Source: Bacillota bacterium
GTDB taxonomy: Bacteria > Bacillota > UBA4882 > UBA8346
Direction: 5' to 3'
Assembly: GCA_023429995.1 (NCBI GenBank)
Contig: JAEZCE010000017.1
Location: forward strand, 1 to 64,000
DNA: 64,000 nucleotides
The number at the start of each line of letters is the position of its first letter. Within the stretch, counting starts at the first letter, position 1. The notes under the pieces were generated by a model. It was not told where the DNA came from. It did not search any database and saw nothing but the letters and a program-made list of their open reading frames with translations. A program made the position numbers and the translations under genes. Of the stretch, positions 44,932 to 53,315 are shown in pieces.

Positions 44932-45474
44932 GTGGCTATTAAGAAAGTCAAGCGAGAAACGGTTTTGATGGCAGAGGCGTTTGAATATTATTATTCGCTC
45001 GGTGACTCCAGAAGTTACGACAGCGTTGCAAACAAGTTTCATAAATCGACGCGTTCTATTTGCATGTGGTCAGATAGTTTCGACTGGTCGCAGCGTGTTA
45101 TTGACCGCGATGCAAAGATTGCTGCTAAGCTACAATGTAAGACCATCAAAGATATTGTCGACACGAAAGCTAATTACCGCAAGATCATCAAAATCGCCGT
45201 AAAAAACCTCGTCGACAACTTGACCGCGACTGACGACGCAGGCAATCCAATTATAAAAGTGACTTCAATAAGTGACTTGGAAAAGCTTGTGAAGCTCGAC
45301 CTCACTCTTATGGGTGAGTATACCGAGATTATAAAGACAGAAGGAGCATTCCAGAGTCAGACGAGCCTTTCATCGGCTGATCGTGAATCTCTTAAAGAGC
45401 TTGTCGAAACAATCAAGAAAGAAATTCAAGCTGTCGCGAATAATATTGATGAGGGTGATGGGGCAGTTCATTAA
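44932..45474 (+). CDS. phage terminase small subunit-like protein
   Basis: About 180 residues with an N-terminal helix-turn-helix (RSYDSVANKFHKSTRSICMWSDSFDW) and the YRKIIKIAVKNLV helical region seen in small terminase subunits of Firmicute phages, which recognise pac/cos DNA. I prefer the GTG at 44932 after an AGGTGG site. No large subunit, portal or capsid gene is present, a situation typical of phage satellites that redirect helper packaging. Confidence 0.65.
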   Translation: MAIKKVKRETVLMAEAFEYYYSLGDSRSYDSVANKFHKSTRSICMWSDSFDWSQRVIDRDAKIAAKLQCKTIKDIVDTKANYRKIIKIAVKNLVDNLTATDDAGNPIIKVTSISDLEKLVKLDLTLMGEYTEIIKTEGAFQSQTSLSSADRESLKELVETIKKEIQAVANNIDEGDGAVH

Positions 45475-45504
45475 AAAACGTTACTTTATTTACTCATATA
45501 TGAG

Positions 45505-45563
45505 CGCAGAAGAATTTTTCACAAGGATTAGTCACCCTTGTCACCTCTCCATCCCCTTCTGCG
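45505..45563 (+). terminator. hairpin after the TerS-like gene
   Basis: CGCAGAAG/CTTCTGCG arms enclose a second stem CAAGG/CCTTG (45522-45540), starting 30 bases after the stop. The T-tract is weak, so its role as a terminator is uncertain. Confidence 0.45.
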
Positions 45564-45629
45564 TTTCTATATGATTAAATGAAGAGCAGCTAAAAGCTGC
45601 CTTCCTTTATAAAAGTTTATATTTTAACT

Positions 45630-45995
45630 TTATCGTTCACCGCTTGCAAACTCTGCACTAAAAATGGGACAATCATCCTCTTTACTATAATGTGTATAAT
45701 TGACAGCTGGTAATTTATAAACTCCTTGATAATAAAGTATCATTGCAGCGCAGCTTAAGCAAAACTTATGGTCGGTATAGTCCCATGTATCAACATCCTT
45801 TACATAGAATGTACCATATTCGATAAAACATCCTTTGATGCATTCATGATCCTTTCGCGCGCGCACTATCCGCCAATTTGAAAGTTGTCGATTAATCCCT
45901 TCCTGGATTGCCCATATTGTTGTACATTCCCTCATGAGTCTTGGATTGGCAAAAGTATCAAACAAACAATTTTTTAAAGACATGTAATTTTTCAT
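45630..45995 (-). CDS. putative zinc-binding protein, phage type
   Basis: A 121-residue protein with two Cys pairs, ECIKGC and CLSC, spaced by a beta-type YGTFYVKDVDTWDY segment, consistent with a zinc finger of the kind found in phage hypothetical proteins. It is encoded on the strand opposite to its neighbours. The ATG at 45995 is preceded by an AAGGAAA site. Function unknown. Confidence 0.65.
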   Translation of the reverse strand: MKNYMSLKNCLFDTFANPRLMRECTTIWAIQEGINRQLSNWRIVRARKDHECIKGCFIEYGTFYVKDVDTWDYTDHKFCLSCAAMILYYQGVYKLPAVNYTHYSKEDDCPIFSAEFASGER

Positions 45996-46231
45996 GTTTT
46001 TCCTTCCTGTATGTTGTAACGATCCCTTCAGCCTTTTGATTCATGAAAATATTTATCAATTTATTAACGTACAGCGAAAAGCACAAATATAAACTATTAC
46101 ATCTTTTGGTTCATTACAAGTTTCATAATTTGGATCGCCTTTATATTTTTTAAAAAACAACTCAAGAATTCACTTTCAGTTGTTATATGATGTTACGATT
46201 GACAACAAAAATTTTAATGGAGGCGGTTATT

Positions 46232-46570
46232 ATGTACCAAGAAAAATCATTAACAAAGGAACAGCTTGAGATTCAAAAAAAATTTCTTCAGAAGAAGCAT
46301 GCGGGTTTTGTAAAAATCTTAAATGAAATGAATCCATTAGTACGAAAAATATTGAATCAACAAACGAAGAACAGTTTATTGCAATCACGAGAAGCCATTC
46401 TTGAGTTGAGTAAAACATTGGATGAATATACCTGTTATGATAGTTACAATGATGAACTTAGTTTTTTGAGGTTGCAAACAATTGAATACAATGTAATGAA
46501 TTGTATTGCTGATTGTTATTTAGAACTTGTTAAGAATAAACTTGGAAAAAGTCTTATACAGGATAAATAG
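46232..46570 (+). CDS. hypothetical helical protein
   Basis: A 112-residue helical, Lys/Gln/Leu-rich protein with no recognised family. A GGAGGCGG site favours ATG 46232. It stands alone between the minus-strand zinc protein and a terminator, and its function is unknown. Confidence 0.6.
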   Translation: MYQEKSLTKEQLEIQKKFLQKKHAGFVKILNEMNPLVRKILNQQTKNSLLQSREAILELSKTLDEYTCYDSYNDELSFLRLQTIEYNVMNCIADCYLELVKNKLGKSLIQDK

Positions 46571-46597
46571 GGCACTTTTTTAAAATCCTAAGTCGAT

Positions 46598-46634
46598 ACA
46601 GCGAAGTTACTTAACTTACTTCGCTGTTTTTTTA
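46598..46634 (+). terminator. rho-independent terminator
   Basis: ACAGCGAA/TTCGCTGT stem, 14-base loop, seven-T tail, 28 bases after the preceding gene. Confidence 0.85.
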
Positions 46635-46734
46635 ATTTGTTTGTAAATGTATACTTTTTGGACTTGAACATATGGGGCAGAAAACATGTCCAGAAAGGTC
46701 CATAAAAGAATAAAACGACGTTTCCAAAGCATGA

Positions 46735-46763
46735 TTGACCTTTATAGAATAACCAGTTAAAAT
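46735..46763 (+). promoter_or_regulatory. promoter of the serine recombinase gene
   Basis: TTGACC (46735) and TAAAAT (46758) with a 17-base spacer, 40 bases before the start codon. Confidence 0.65.
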
Positions 46764-46802
46764 AGTGCTAGGAAATTAGTGCTACAAAAGGAAAATATTT
46801 AC

Positions 46803-47408
46803 ATGAAAATTGGTTATGTCCGGGTTTCTTCTAAAGATCAGAATGAGTTACGGCAATTGGTCAAGATGCGTGAGATTGGCATTGAGGAACGTTTCATTTT
46901 CGTGGATAAGGCATCAGGCAAGGACTTCAACAGACAGCAATTTCAAACAATGAAGAAGATAATCCGTGAGGGCGATCTGGTTTATATTGACTCATTGGAC
47001 AGGCTGGGAAGGAACTATGACGGCATTATCGAGGAATGGAAGGTAATAACGCGGACACTGAAAGCTGACATAGTTATCCTTGAAAATGAGACATTATTCG
47101 ATAGTCGGAAGTTTAGAGAGATGGGCGACCTTGGAAAGCTCATGGAGGACCAATTTTTAAGCTTTTTGAGCTATGTTGCAGAAACGGAGAGAAAGAAGAT
47201 TCGGCAAAGGCAAGCCGAGGGGATAGCAGTTGCGAAGGCAAGTGGGCGGCATCTTGGCAGACCAAAAATTAAATATCCTGAACGCTGGGGAGCAGTGTAT
47301 GAGGACTGGAATAAAGGAAGGATTAAGGCAGTCGAAGCACTTGAAATACTCGGGTTAAAGAAAGCTACTTTTTATAAGTTGGTGAAAGCTTATCAACAGA
47401 GAGGATAA
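46803..47408 (+). CDS. serine recombinase, resolvase/invertase family
   Basis: A 201-residue resolvase: catalytic Ser in GYVRVSSKDQN, the YIDSLDRLGRNYD arginine motif, the ERKKIRQRQAEGI E-helix and a C-terminal helix-turn-helix (KAVEALEILGLKKATFYKL). It could resolve dimers or invert DNA within the element; no inverted target site was identified. It precedes the excisionase and integrase genes. Confidence 0.92.
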   Translation: MKIGYVRVSSKDQNELRQLVKMREIGIEERFIFVDKASGKDFNRQQFQTMKKIIREGDLVYIDSLDRLGRNYDGIIEEWKVITRTLKADIVILENETLFDSRKFREMGDLGKLMEDQFLSFLSYVAETERKKIRQRQAEGIAVAKASGRHLGRPKIKYPERWGAVYEDWNKGRIKAVEALEILGLKKATFYKLVKAYQQRG

Positions 47409-47519
47409 ACAGGAAAATCAATTCCAATCATTACCAATAAAAAGTTTAATTGCAACTCAAGATTTATTACCTCTGTGTTTTATAATGCTACGAAGTTAAA
47501 ATCGAGGGGGTTAGTTGCA

Positions 47520-47741
47520 ATGAAAGGAAGTTCTATTAGGAGTATCGAGGAGTTGCCTATTATGCTTAATACTCAACAAGTGGCCCAACTGACGGGATAT
47601 GGGCAACAGTGTATTCGTGAATTATGCCACACTAAACAAATACCATTTGTTCAATTCGGTCGAGCCTTTAAATTCCCACGCGATGGTGTGTTACAGTGGA
47701 TAGAATTGACTGCTAAAAAAAATTCAGGCATGACGGGATGA
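47520..47741 (+). CDS. helix-turn-helix excisionase-like protein
   Basis: A 73-residue MerR/Xis-type protein (MLNTQQVAQLTGYGQQCIREL, then PFVQFGRAFKFPRDGVLQWIE). GAGGGGG lies 9 bases before the ATG. It is placed 36 bases upstream of the integrase, the usual position of a recombination-directionality factor for tyrosine integrases. Confidence 0.82.
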   Translation: MKGSSIRSIEELPIMLNTQQVAQLTGYGQQCIRELCHTKQIPFVQFGRAFKFPRDGVLQWIELTAKKNSGMTG

Positions 47742-47777
47742 TTTACAACACGATAACAATCAAAGGAGTCGATAACA

Positions 47778-48980
47778 ATGGCATCAAGACGAGGTAACGG
47801 AGAAGGGACAATTTCATACAGGAAACAGGAAGAACGCTGGGAAGCAAAAATCACTGTAACTGACCCAATCACAGGTAAGAAAATTCGGAAATCCCACAGC
47901 GATAAGTCTAAAGCTAAAGTAATAGCATGGCGAAATGAAATGATAGCCAAGGTACAGACTGGTCAGTATTTGGGAGAGGAGAAAATCACATTAAAGGAAT
48001 GGCTGGAATGGTGGTTGAACGAATTTAAAGCCAATCGAATTAAACAGACCACACATGAGAATTATCAGACTATTATTGATAAGCATATCATACCCGCCCT
48101 TGGTGATAAATGTTTGCAAGAATTAAAAGTGAGTGATATTGTCAGATTGTGTAACATGAAGATGGATGCAGGGAGGCAAGATGGTAGAAATGGAGGCTTG
48201 TCCAAGACCACTGTAAATTACATTCTATCAATTTTAAGGATGGCATTAGGGGATGCGGTAAAATCTGAGAAAATTACTAAAAACGTGGCGCTTTCTATTA
48301 AGAAGTTCGAACAGGAGAAACCAGAAAAGCAAGCTTTGACCAATGTGCAAATGAAAACATTTTTAAATGCTACTAAAAACGATAAATATTTTGCGGCTTA
48401 TCTTCTTGAGGCTTGTACAGGGTTGAGACGTGGTGAATTGTTGGCTTTACAGTGGGACGATATTAATTTTGAAGCTAGGACTGTTCGAGTGAAGCAGGGG
48501 CTTGTCAGGGTGAAAAATGAGGATAAAGACAAAAAGGGTAATAAAACTAAACTGATACTAACACCTCCAAAAACGAAATCGAGCCGGAGAACGATAACTG
48601 TTCCTGAGGAAGTTATTGAAGCCCTCAAACGTCACAAGCTCAAACAGAAGGAAGAAAAAATATTGGTGGGTTCGGCATATAAAAATCTGAATCTTGTTTT
48701 TTGTAATCCACTGGGTGACTTCTTGCATCCCTGCAGCTTCGTCAAGCACTACCAGAGGTTGTTAAGTCGGGCGAAACTGCCTAAAATAAGTTTCCATGAA
48801 TTGAGGCATACTCATGCCTCATTATTAGTGGATGCTGGCGAGAGTATCAAAGTAATCCAAGACAGATTGGGTCATACGACTTCGAGGATGACCTTGGACA
48901 TCTACAGTCATACTTCTTCTGAAATGCAAGAACGTGCTGCAAAACGCATCGGGGAGATGCTCAAGATTCAAGCCCTTTAA
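47778..48980 (+). CDS. int: tyrosine site-specific integrase
   Basis: A 400-residue integrase of the Tn916/ICEBs1 kind: an N-terminal AP2-like arm-binding domain (GEGTISYRKQEERWEAKIT), a SAM-like core-binding domain (about 70-165) and a catalytic domain with Arg in TGLRRGELLALQW, Lys in the beta-hairpin, HELRHTHASLL, LGHTTS and the nucleophile Tyr in LDIYSHT. All active residues are present. It should act on the tRNA-Ala att sites. Unusually it lies in the middle of the island rather than next to an att site. Confidence 0.94.
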   Translation: MASRRGNGEGTISYRKQEERWEAKITVTDPITGKKIRKSHSDKSKAKVIAWRNEMIAKVQTGQYLGEEKITLKEWLEWWLNEFKANRIKQTTHENYQTIIDKHIIPALGDKCLQELKVSDIVRLCNMKMDAGRQDGRNGGLSKTTVNYILSILRMALGDAVKSEKITKNVALSIKKFEQEKPEKQALTNVQMKTFLNATKNDKYFAAYLLEACTGLRRGELLALQWDDINFEARTVRVKQGLVRVKNEDKDKKGNKTKLILTPPKTKSSRRTITVPEEVIEALKRHKLKQKEEKILVGSAYKNLNLVFCNPLGDFLHPCSFVKHYQRLLSRAKLPKISFHELRHTHASLLVDAGESIKVIQDRLGHTTSRMTLDIYSHTSSEMQERAAKRIGEMLKIQAL

Positions 48981-49078
48981 TTGGTAAAGCAAGAGTTTAT
49001 AAAAAAGAGGTTCATCAACGAGATTTGCATACAAGTAAATTATGCCAGACTCTCTTCAAGCGGAGATTCGAAAGTAAA

Positions 49079-49115
49079 GACTGCACCGAAGGATTAAACC
49101 TTTAGTGCAGTTTTT
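49079..49115 (+). terminator. terminator after the integrase gene
   Basis: ACTGCAC/GTGCAGT stem with a loop of about 18 bases (itself partly complementary, AAGG/CCTT) and a T-tract. Confidence 0.75.
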
Positions 49116-49140
49116 CATTTTTTTTGTGAAATTTCTTCTT

Positions 49141-49190
49141 TTGCGAAACTCTCTCAAGATTTTGCGAAATTGCAGGCTGTATGATATAAT
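49141..49190 (+). promoter_or_regulatory. promoter of the restriction-modification operon with TTGCGAAA repeats
   Basis: TTGCGA (49162) and TATAAT (49185) have a 17-base spacer. The sequence TTGCGAAA at the -35 is also present 21 bases upstream (49141), two helical turns away, a spacing expected for a regulator such as the Xre-like protein whose gene follows. Confidence 0.7.
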
Positions 49191-49219
49191 ATTGCATAAT
49201 ATGTCATAGGAGTCTTATT

Positions 49220-49435
49220 ATGGCTGTTTCGTTCAATAAATTTTGGGAAATGTTCGTCGATAAAAATGAGCAAGGCAGACTTACATAAAGCCTCCGGCAT
49301 ATCTCCGAATACCATGACCAAGCTGCACCGATACGAGCCGGAAATACTAAATGTTCTGGATAAAATTTGCAGTACACCGGCTGTAATTACGGTGATATTA
49401 TGGACTAAATACCGTATGAGAAAAGGAGCGAAAAT
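49220..49435 (+). pseudogene. Xre-family regulator, frameshifted
   Basis: The ATG at 49220, with an AGGAGTC site, starts a short Xre/YozG-like repressor (VSFNKFWEMFVDKN). The frame is lost near 49265. The next part (MSKADLHKASGISPNTMTKL, then LNVLDKIC) continues in another frame, and a third frame completes CNYGDIMD before a stop near 49405. Two shifts make an active protein unlikely unless there is a sequencing error. Such regulators often precede type I restriction genes in Clostridia and control their expression. Confidence 0.75.
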
Positions 49436-49437
49436 TC

Positions 49438-51789
49438 GTGATCGACAAAAAACAAATGAGCGAAGAAGATATCAAGCTCCGCTATATTACTCCGGCAATT
49501 ACCGCAAAATGGGGCGTTGACCATATTACGATGGAGACCAAGATTACAGACGGTAAAATCAACCTCAAAGGTAATTTTGTGTTCCGTGAAAAGCCGAAAA
49601 AGGCTGACTATGTTCTTTATATCAATGTTAACAACCCAATTGCTATAGTTGAAGCGAAGGACAACAATCATACGGTATCCTTCGGGTTGCAGCAAGCCAT
49701 GACCTACGCGCAAATGCTTGATGTGCCGTTTGCGTACAGTTCCAATGGTGACGCTTTTTATGAGCACGACTTTCTGACTGGGCAGGAACGGCAGATTTCT
49801 TTGTCTGAATTTCCTTCTTCCGATGAACTGATCTCCAGATACCAGGCAGAATCAAATGGAGGCAGCGGTCTGAATGATCAGGAAAAACACATCATCTCTC
49901 AGCCCTACTACACAAGTCAGACAACTTATGCTCCACGCTATTATCAGCGCAATGCAGTTAACCGCACTGTGGACGCTATTGCAAAAAGTCAGCAGCGCCT
50001 TCTGCTTGTTATGGCTACCGGTACCGGAAAAACCTACACCGCATTTCAAATCGTCTACCGTCTGCTGAAAAGCGGCATGAAGAAAAAGGTGCTGTATCTT
50101 GCTGACCGTAATCTTCTGGTTGATCAGTCCATTCAGCAGGATTTTGCTCCGCTTGAAAAGACGATCCATAAAATCAATTTTACGAAAGACGACCCCGTGA
50201 CCATCACTTCTCATGAGGTCTATTTTTCTTTGTATCAGCAGCTTGCCGGAAATGATGACAGTGATGACGACGGTGCTCCGGATGACGATCCCGTCATGCG
50301 CTTTGCGTCCCTTTTCCAGAAAGACTTCTTCGACCTAATCATCGTGGATGAGTGTCACCGGGGTTCTGCCAAAAAGGACAGCAACTGGCGTAAGATACTT
50401 GATTACTTCTCCTCGGCCACGCAGATCGGTATGACCGCTACGCCCAAGGAAACAAAATACATTTCCAACATCGATTATTTCGGTAAACCGATTTACACCT
50501 ACAGTTTGCGCGAAGGTATCGAGGACGGTTTCCTGGCGCCGTTCAAGGTAATCAACATCCGTACCAACATTGGCGAAGGCTGGCGTCCGTATAAAGGACA
50601 GATGGATAAGAGCGGCCAGGAAATCGAAGACCGCATCTATACTAACAGCGACTTCGACTACAACATTATCCTTGAAGACCGCACCTATGAGGTTGCCCGT
50701 GAAATCACGGAATATATGAAAAGTACGGACAGAATGCAGAAAACCATTGTGTTCTGCGCTACCGAGGATCACGCCGAGCGGATGAGAATCGCGCTGGTTA
50801 ATCTCAACGCCGATATGGTTCAGCAGAATCCGGATTATGTAGTTCGTATCACCGGCAGCGATGTATATGGCAAGAACAAACTGGATTATTTCATCTCAGT
50901 TTCTGCTCCGTATCCTGTGATTGCGACCACATCGAAACTTCTCTCCACCGGCGCGGACTGCAAGATGACCAAGATGATTGTCCTCGACCAGATGATTGGC
51001 TCGATGACCGAGTTCAAGCAGATTATCGGTCGTGGTACCCGGCTCCGTGAGAAGGAAGGCAAAACGCACTTTGTGGTCATGGATTTCCGCAACGTCACGC
51101 ACCTGTTTGCGGACCCCGATTGGGATGGTCCAATTGAGCAGAATGATGATTACGGCAAAGACGGCACGAAGCCTGGCGGCCCCGGTCCTGTGACACCTCC
51201 CGGCCCGGACCCGAAAGAAAAGCCCATCGTTGATGAACACGGCTGTACGGTAAAGGTAATCGGCAAGACCGTTTCGGTTTATGACGCCAACGGCAAACTG
51301 CTCAGGCAGGAAAGCATTGTGGATTATACCAAATCCAACATTCTTGGCACATACGCTTCTCTTGATAATTTCATCCGTCAGTGGTCTGCCGAGGAGAAGA
51401 AAGAAAGCATCCGTGATTTACTCTTGGAGCGCGGCATCGATTTAGAAGGTATGAAAGCTGACCAGAGTATGTCCGATGTGGACGATTTTGATTTTATATG
51501 CCATGTTGCTTTTAATCAGAAGCCCCTGACGCGGCGCGAACGCGCCAACGGCGTGAAAAAGCGTGATTTCCTTAGTAAGTTTAAGGGCGTGGCTCGTGAT
51601 GTTCTCGAAGCGCTTCTGGACAAGTACATGAACACTGGCATTTATGAAATTGAGAAGACCGAGATTTTGAAGCTTGACCCGTTTCTGAAATTTGGCAAGC
51701 CTTCAAAGATTGCACAGTTCTTCGGTGGAAAAGAAGGATATTTGAAAGCCGTAAAAGAACTGGAACAAGAATTATATAAGATAGGATAA
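49438..51789 (+). CDS. hsdR: type I restriction enzyme R subunit
   Basis: A 783-residue motor and nuclease subunit. The N-terminal nuclease has ADYVL with the metal Asp and IAIVEAKD with the Glu-x-Lys pair. The SF2 helicase has Walker A MATGTGKTYTA, DECH box VDECHRGS, motif III MTATP and motif VI IIGRGTRLR. A Pro/Gly linker (GGPGPVTPPGPDP) precedes the C-terminal HsdM-contact region. The GTG start has an AAAGGAG site. Together with the next two genes it makes a complete system. Confidence 0.95.
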   Translation: MIDKKQMSEEDIKLRYITPAITAKWGVDHITMETKITDGKINLKGNFVFREKPKKADYVLYINVNNPIAIVEAKDNNHTVSFGLQQAMTYAQMLDVPFAYSSNGDAFYEHDFLTGQERQISLSEFPSSDELISRYQAESNGGSGLNDQEKHIISQPYYTSQTTYAPRYYQRNAVNRTVDAIAKSQQRLLLVMATGTGKTYTAFQIVYRLLKSGMKKKVLYLADRNLLVDQSIQQDFAPLEKTIHKINFTKDDPVTITSHEVYFSLYQQLAGNDDSDDDGAPDDDPVMRFASLFQKDFFDLIIVDECHRGSAKKDSNWRKILDYFSSATQIGMTATPKETKYISNIDYFGKPIYTYSLREGIEDGFLAPFKVINIRTNIGEGWRPYKGQMDKSGQEIEDRIYTNSDFDYNIILEDRTYEVAREITEYMKSTDRMQKTIVFCATEDHAERMRIALVNLNADMVQQNPDYVVRITGSDVYGKNKLDYFISVSAPYPVIATTSKLLSTGADCKMTKMIVLDQMIGSMTEFKQIIGRGTRLREKEGKTHFVVMDFRNVTHLFADPDWDGPIEQNDDYGKDGTKPGGPGPVTPPGPDPKEKPIVDEHGCTVKVIGKTVSVYDANGKLLRQESIVDYTKSNILGTYASLDNFIRQWSAEEKKESIRDLLLERGIDLEGMKADQSMSDVDDFDFICHVAFNQKPLTRRERANGVKKRDFLSKFKGVARDVLEALLDKYMNTGIYEIEKTEILKLDPFLKFGKPSKIAQFFGGKEGYLKAVKELEQELYKIG

Positions 51790-51794
51790 CCAAA

Positions 51795-53315
51795 ATGAGC
51801 AGCTTATCAAATTTTGTAAAAAGAATCCGCGACATCATGCGCAATGACGCCGGCATCAACGGTGATGCCCAGCGTATCGAGCAGATTGCGTGGATGTTGT
51901 TTTTGAAGGTCTATGACGCCAAAGAGCAGGATTGGGATATGGACGAAGACGGTTATCAATCCATCATCCCAGAAGAGTGCCGTTGGAGCAGCTGGGCCGT
52001 TGATGATAAAAGCGGCAACGCCATGACAGGTGACACGCTGCTGAACTTCGTTAATAATACGCTTTTCCCGGTTCTCAGAGGGCAAGATATTTTGGAGGGC
52101 GACGGAAATGTTAAGATCAAAGGCATTGTAATAACGCCCGAAACACCTATCAAAAAGTCCATCGTCAAGACCACCTTTGAAGACGCCAACAACTATATGA
52201 AGGACGGCGTCCTGCTCCGTCAGGTCATCAACATTATTGATGAACTGGATTTGAGCGACTATGAGGAAAACCACGCCTTCGCTGAAATCTATGAATCCAT
52301 CCTCCGCGAATTGCAGAGTGCGGGTTCTGCCGGTGAGTTTTACACACCCCGCGCGGTCACGGAATTCATGGCAAAAATGATTCAGCCAAAGAACGGTGAG
52401 AAGATGGCGGACTTCGCCTGCGGCACTGGCGGCTTCATCACAAGCTGGCTAAACGAACTCTCTCCGCTGATTAAGACCACGGATGACCAGACTGAATATG
52501 ATAACTCCATCTACGGAATTGAGAAGAAGCAGTTCCCATATATGCTGTGCATCACGAATATGCTGCTCCATGGGCTGGATGTACCGAAAATTTATCATGA
52601 CAACTCTCTGCTGCGTGATGTGCTGGACTATACGGAAGACGATCAGTTTGACGTCATCTTGATGAATCCTCCGTATGGCGGCAGCGAAAAAGCAGATGTC
52701 AAGAACCATTTCCCGTCCGACCTTGCCAGCAGCGAGACGGCAGACCTCTTTATGTCTGTAATCATGTACCGCCTAAAGAAAAACGGCCGAGTGGCGGTTA
52801 TCCTGCCGGATGGGTTTCTGTTTGGCACAGACAATGCCAAAGTTACCATCAAGAAGAAACTACTTGGTGAATTTAATCTGCACACGATTATACGTATGCC
52901 CGGCAGCGTATTTTCGCCCTATACCTCCATCACCACAAATATTCTGTTCTTTGACCGTACAAAGCCGACAACGGAGACCTGGTTCTACCGTTTGGATATG
53001 CCGGAGGGGTACAAGCACTTCTCCAAAACAAAGCCGATGACGGTGGAGCATTTTGCCCCGGTCATTGAATGGTGGCATAACCGGCAGGAAATCAACATTG
53101 ACGGCTTTGACAAGGCGAAGAAATACACTGCTATGCAGCTTGCCGAGGAGCTGGGCTATAACCTCGACCAGTGTGGCTATCCCCACGAGGAAGAGGAGAT
53201 CCTTGAACCGATGGATTTGATTCAGCGGTACGAGGAACAGCGGGCTTCGCTGAATACCAAGATTGACCATGTGCTGGCCGAGATCACCGCCATTCTTGGA
53301 GGGGCAAAGCAATGA
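51795..53315 (+). CDS. hsdM: type I DNA methyltransferase M subunit
   Basis: A 506-residue N6-adenine methyltransferase. The helical N-terminus is followed by AGEFYTPRAV, the SAM motif ADFACGTGGF and the catalytic motif MNPPYGG. It methylates the sequence chosen by HsdS and protects the host. It starts 5 bases after hsdR and overlaps hsdS by 4 bases. Confidence 0.96.
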   Translation: MSSLSNFVKRIRDIMRNDAGINGDAQRIEQIAWMLFLKVYDAKEQDWDMDEDGYQSIIPEECRWSSWAVDDKSGNAMTGDTLLNFVNNTLFPVLRGQDILEGDGNVKIKGIVITPETPIKKSIVKTTFEDANNYMKDGVLLRQVINIIDELDLSDYEENHAFAEIYESILRELQSAGSAGEFYTPRAVTEFMAKMIQPKNGEKMADFACGTGGFITSWLNELSPLIKTTDDQTEYDNSIYGIEKKQFPYMLCITNMLLHGLDVPKIYHDNSLLRDVLDYTEDDQFDVILMNPPYGGSEKADVKNHFPSDLASSETADLFMSVIMYRLKKNGRVAVILPDGFLFGTDNAKVTIKKKLLGEFNLHTIIRMPGSVFSPYTSITTNILFFDRTKPTTETWFYRLDMPEGYKHFSKTKPMTVEHFAPVIEWWHNRQEINIDGFDKAKKYTAMQLAEELGYNLDQCGYPHEEEEILEPMDLIQRYEEQRASLNTKIDHVLAEITAILGGAKQ

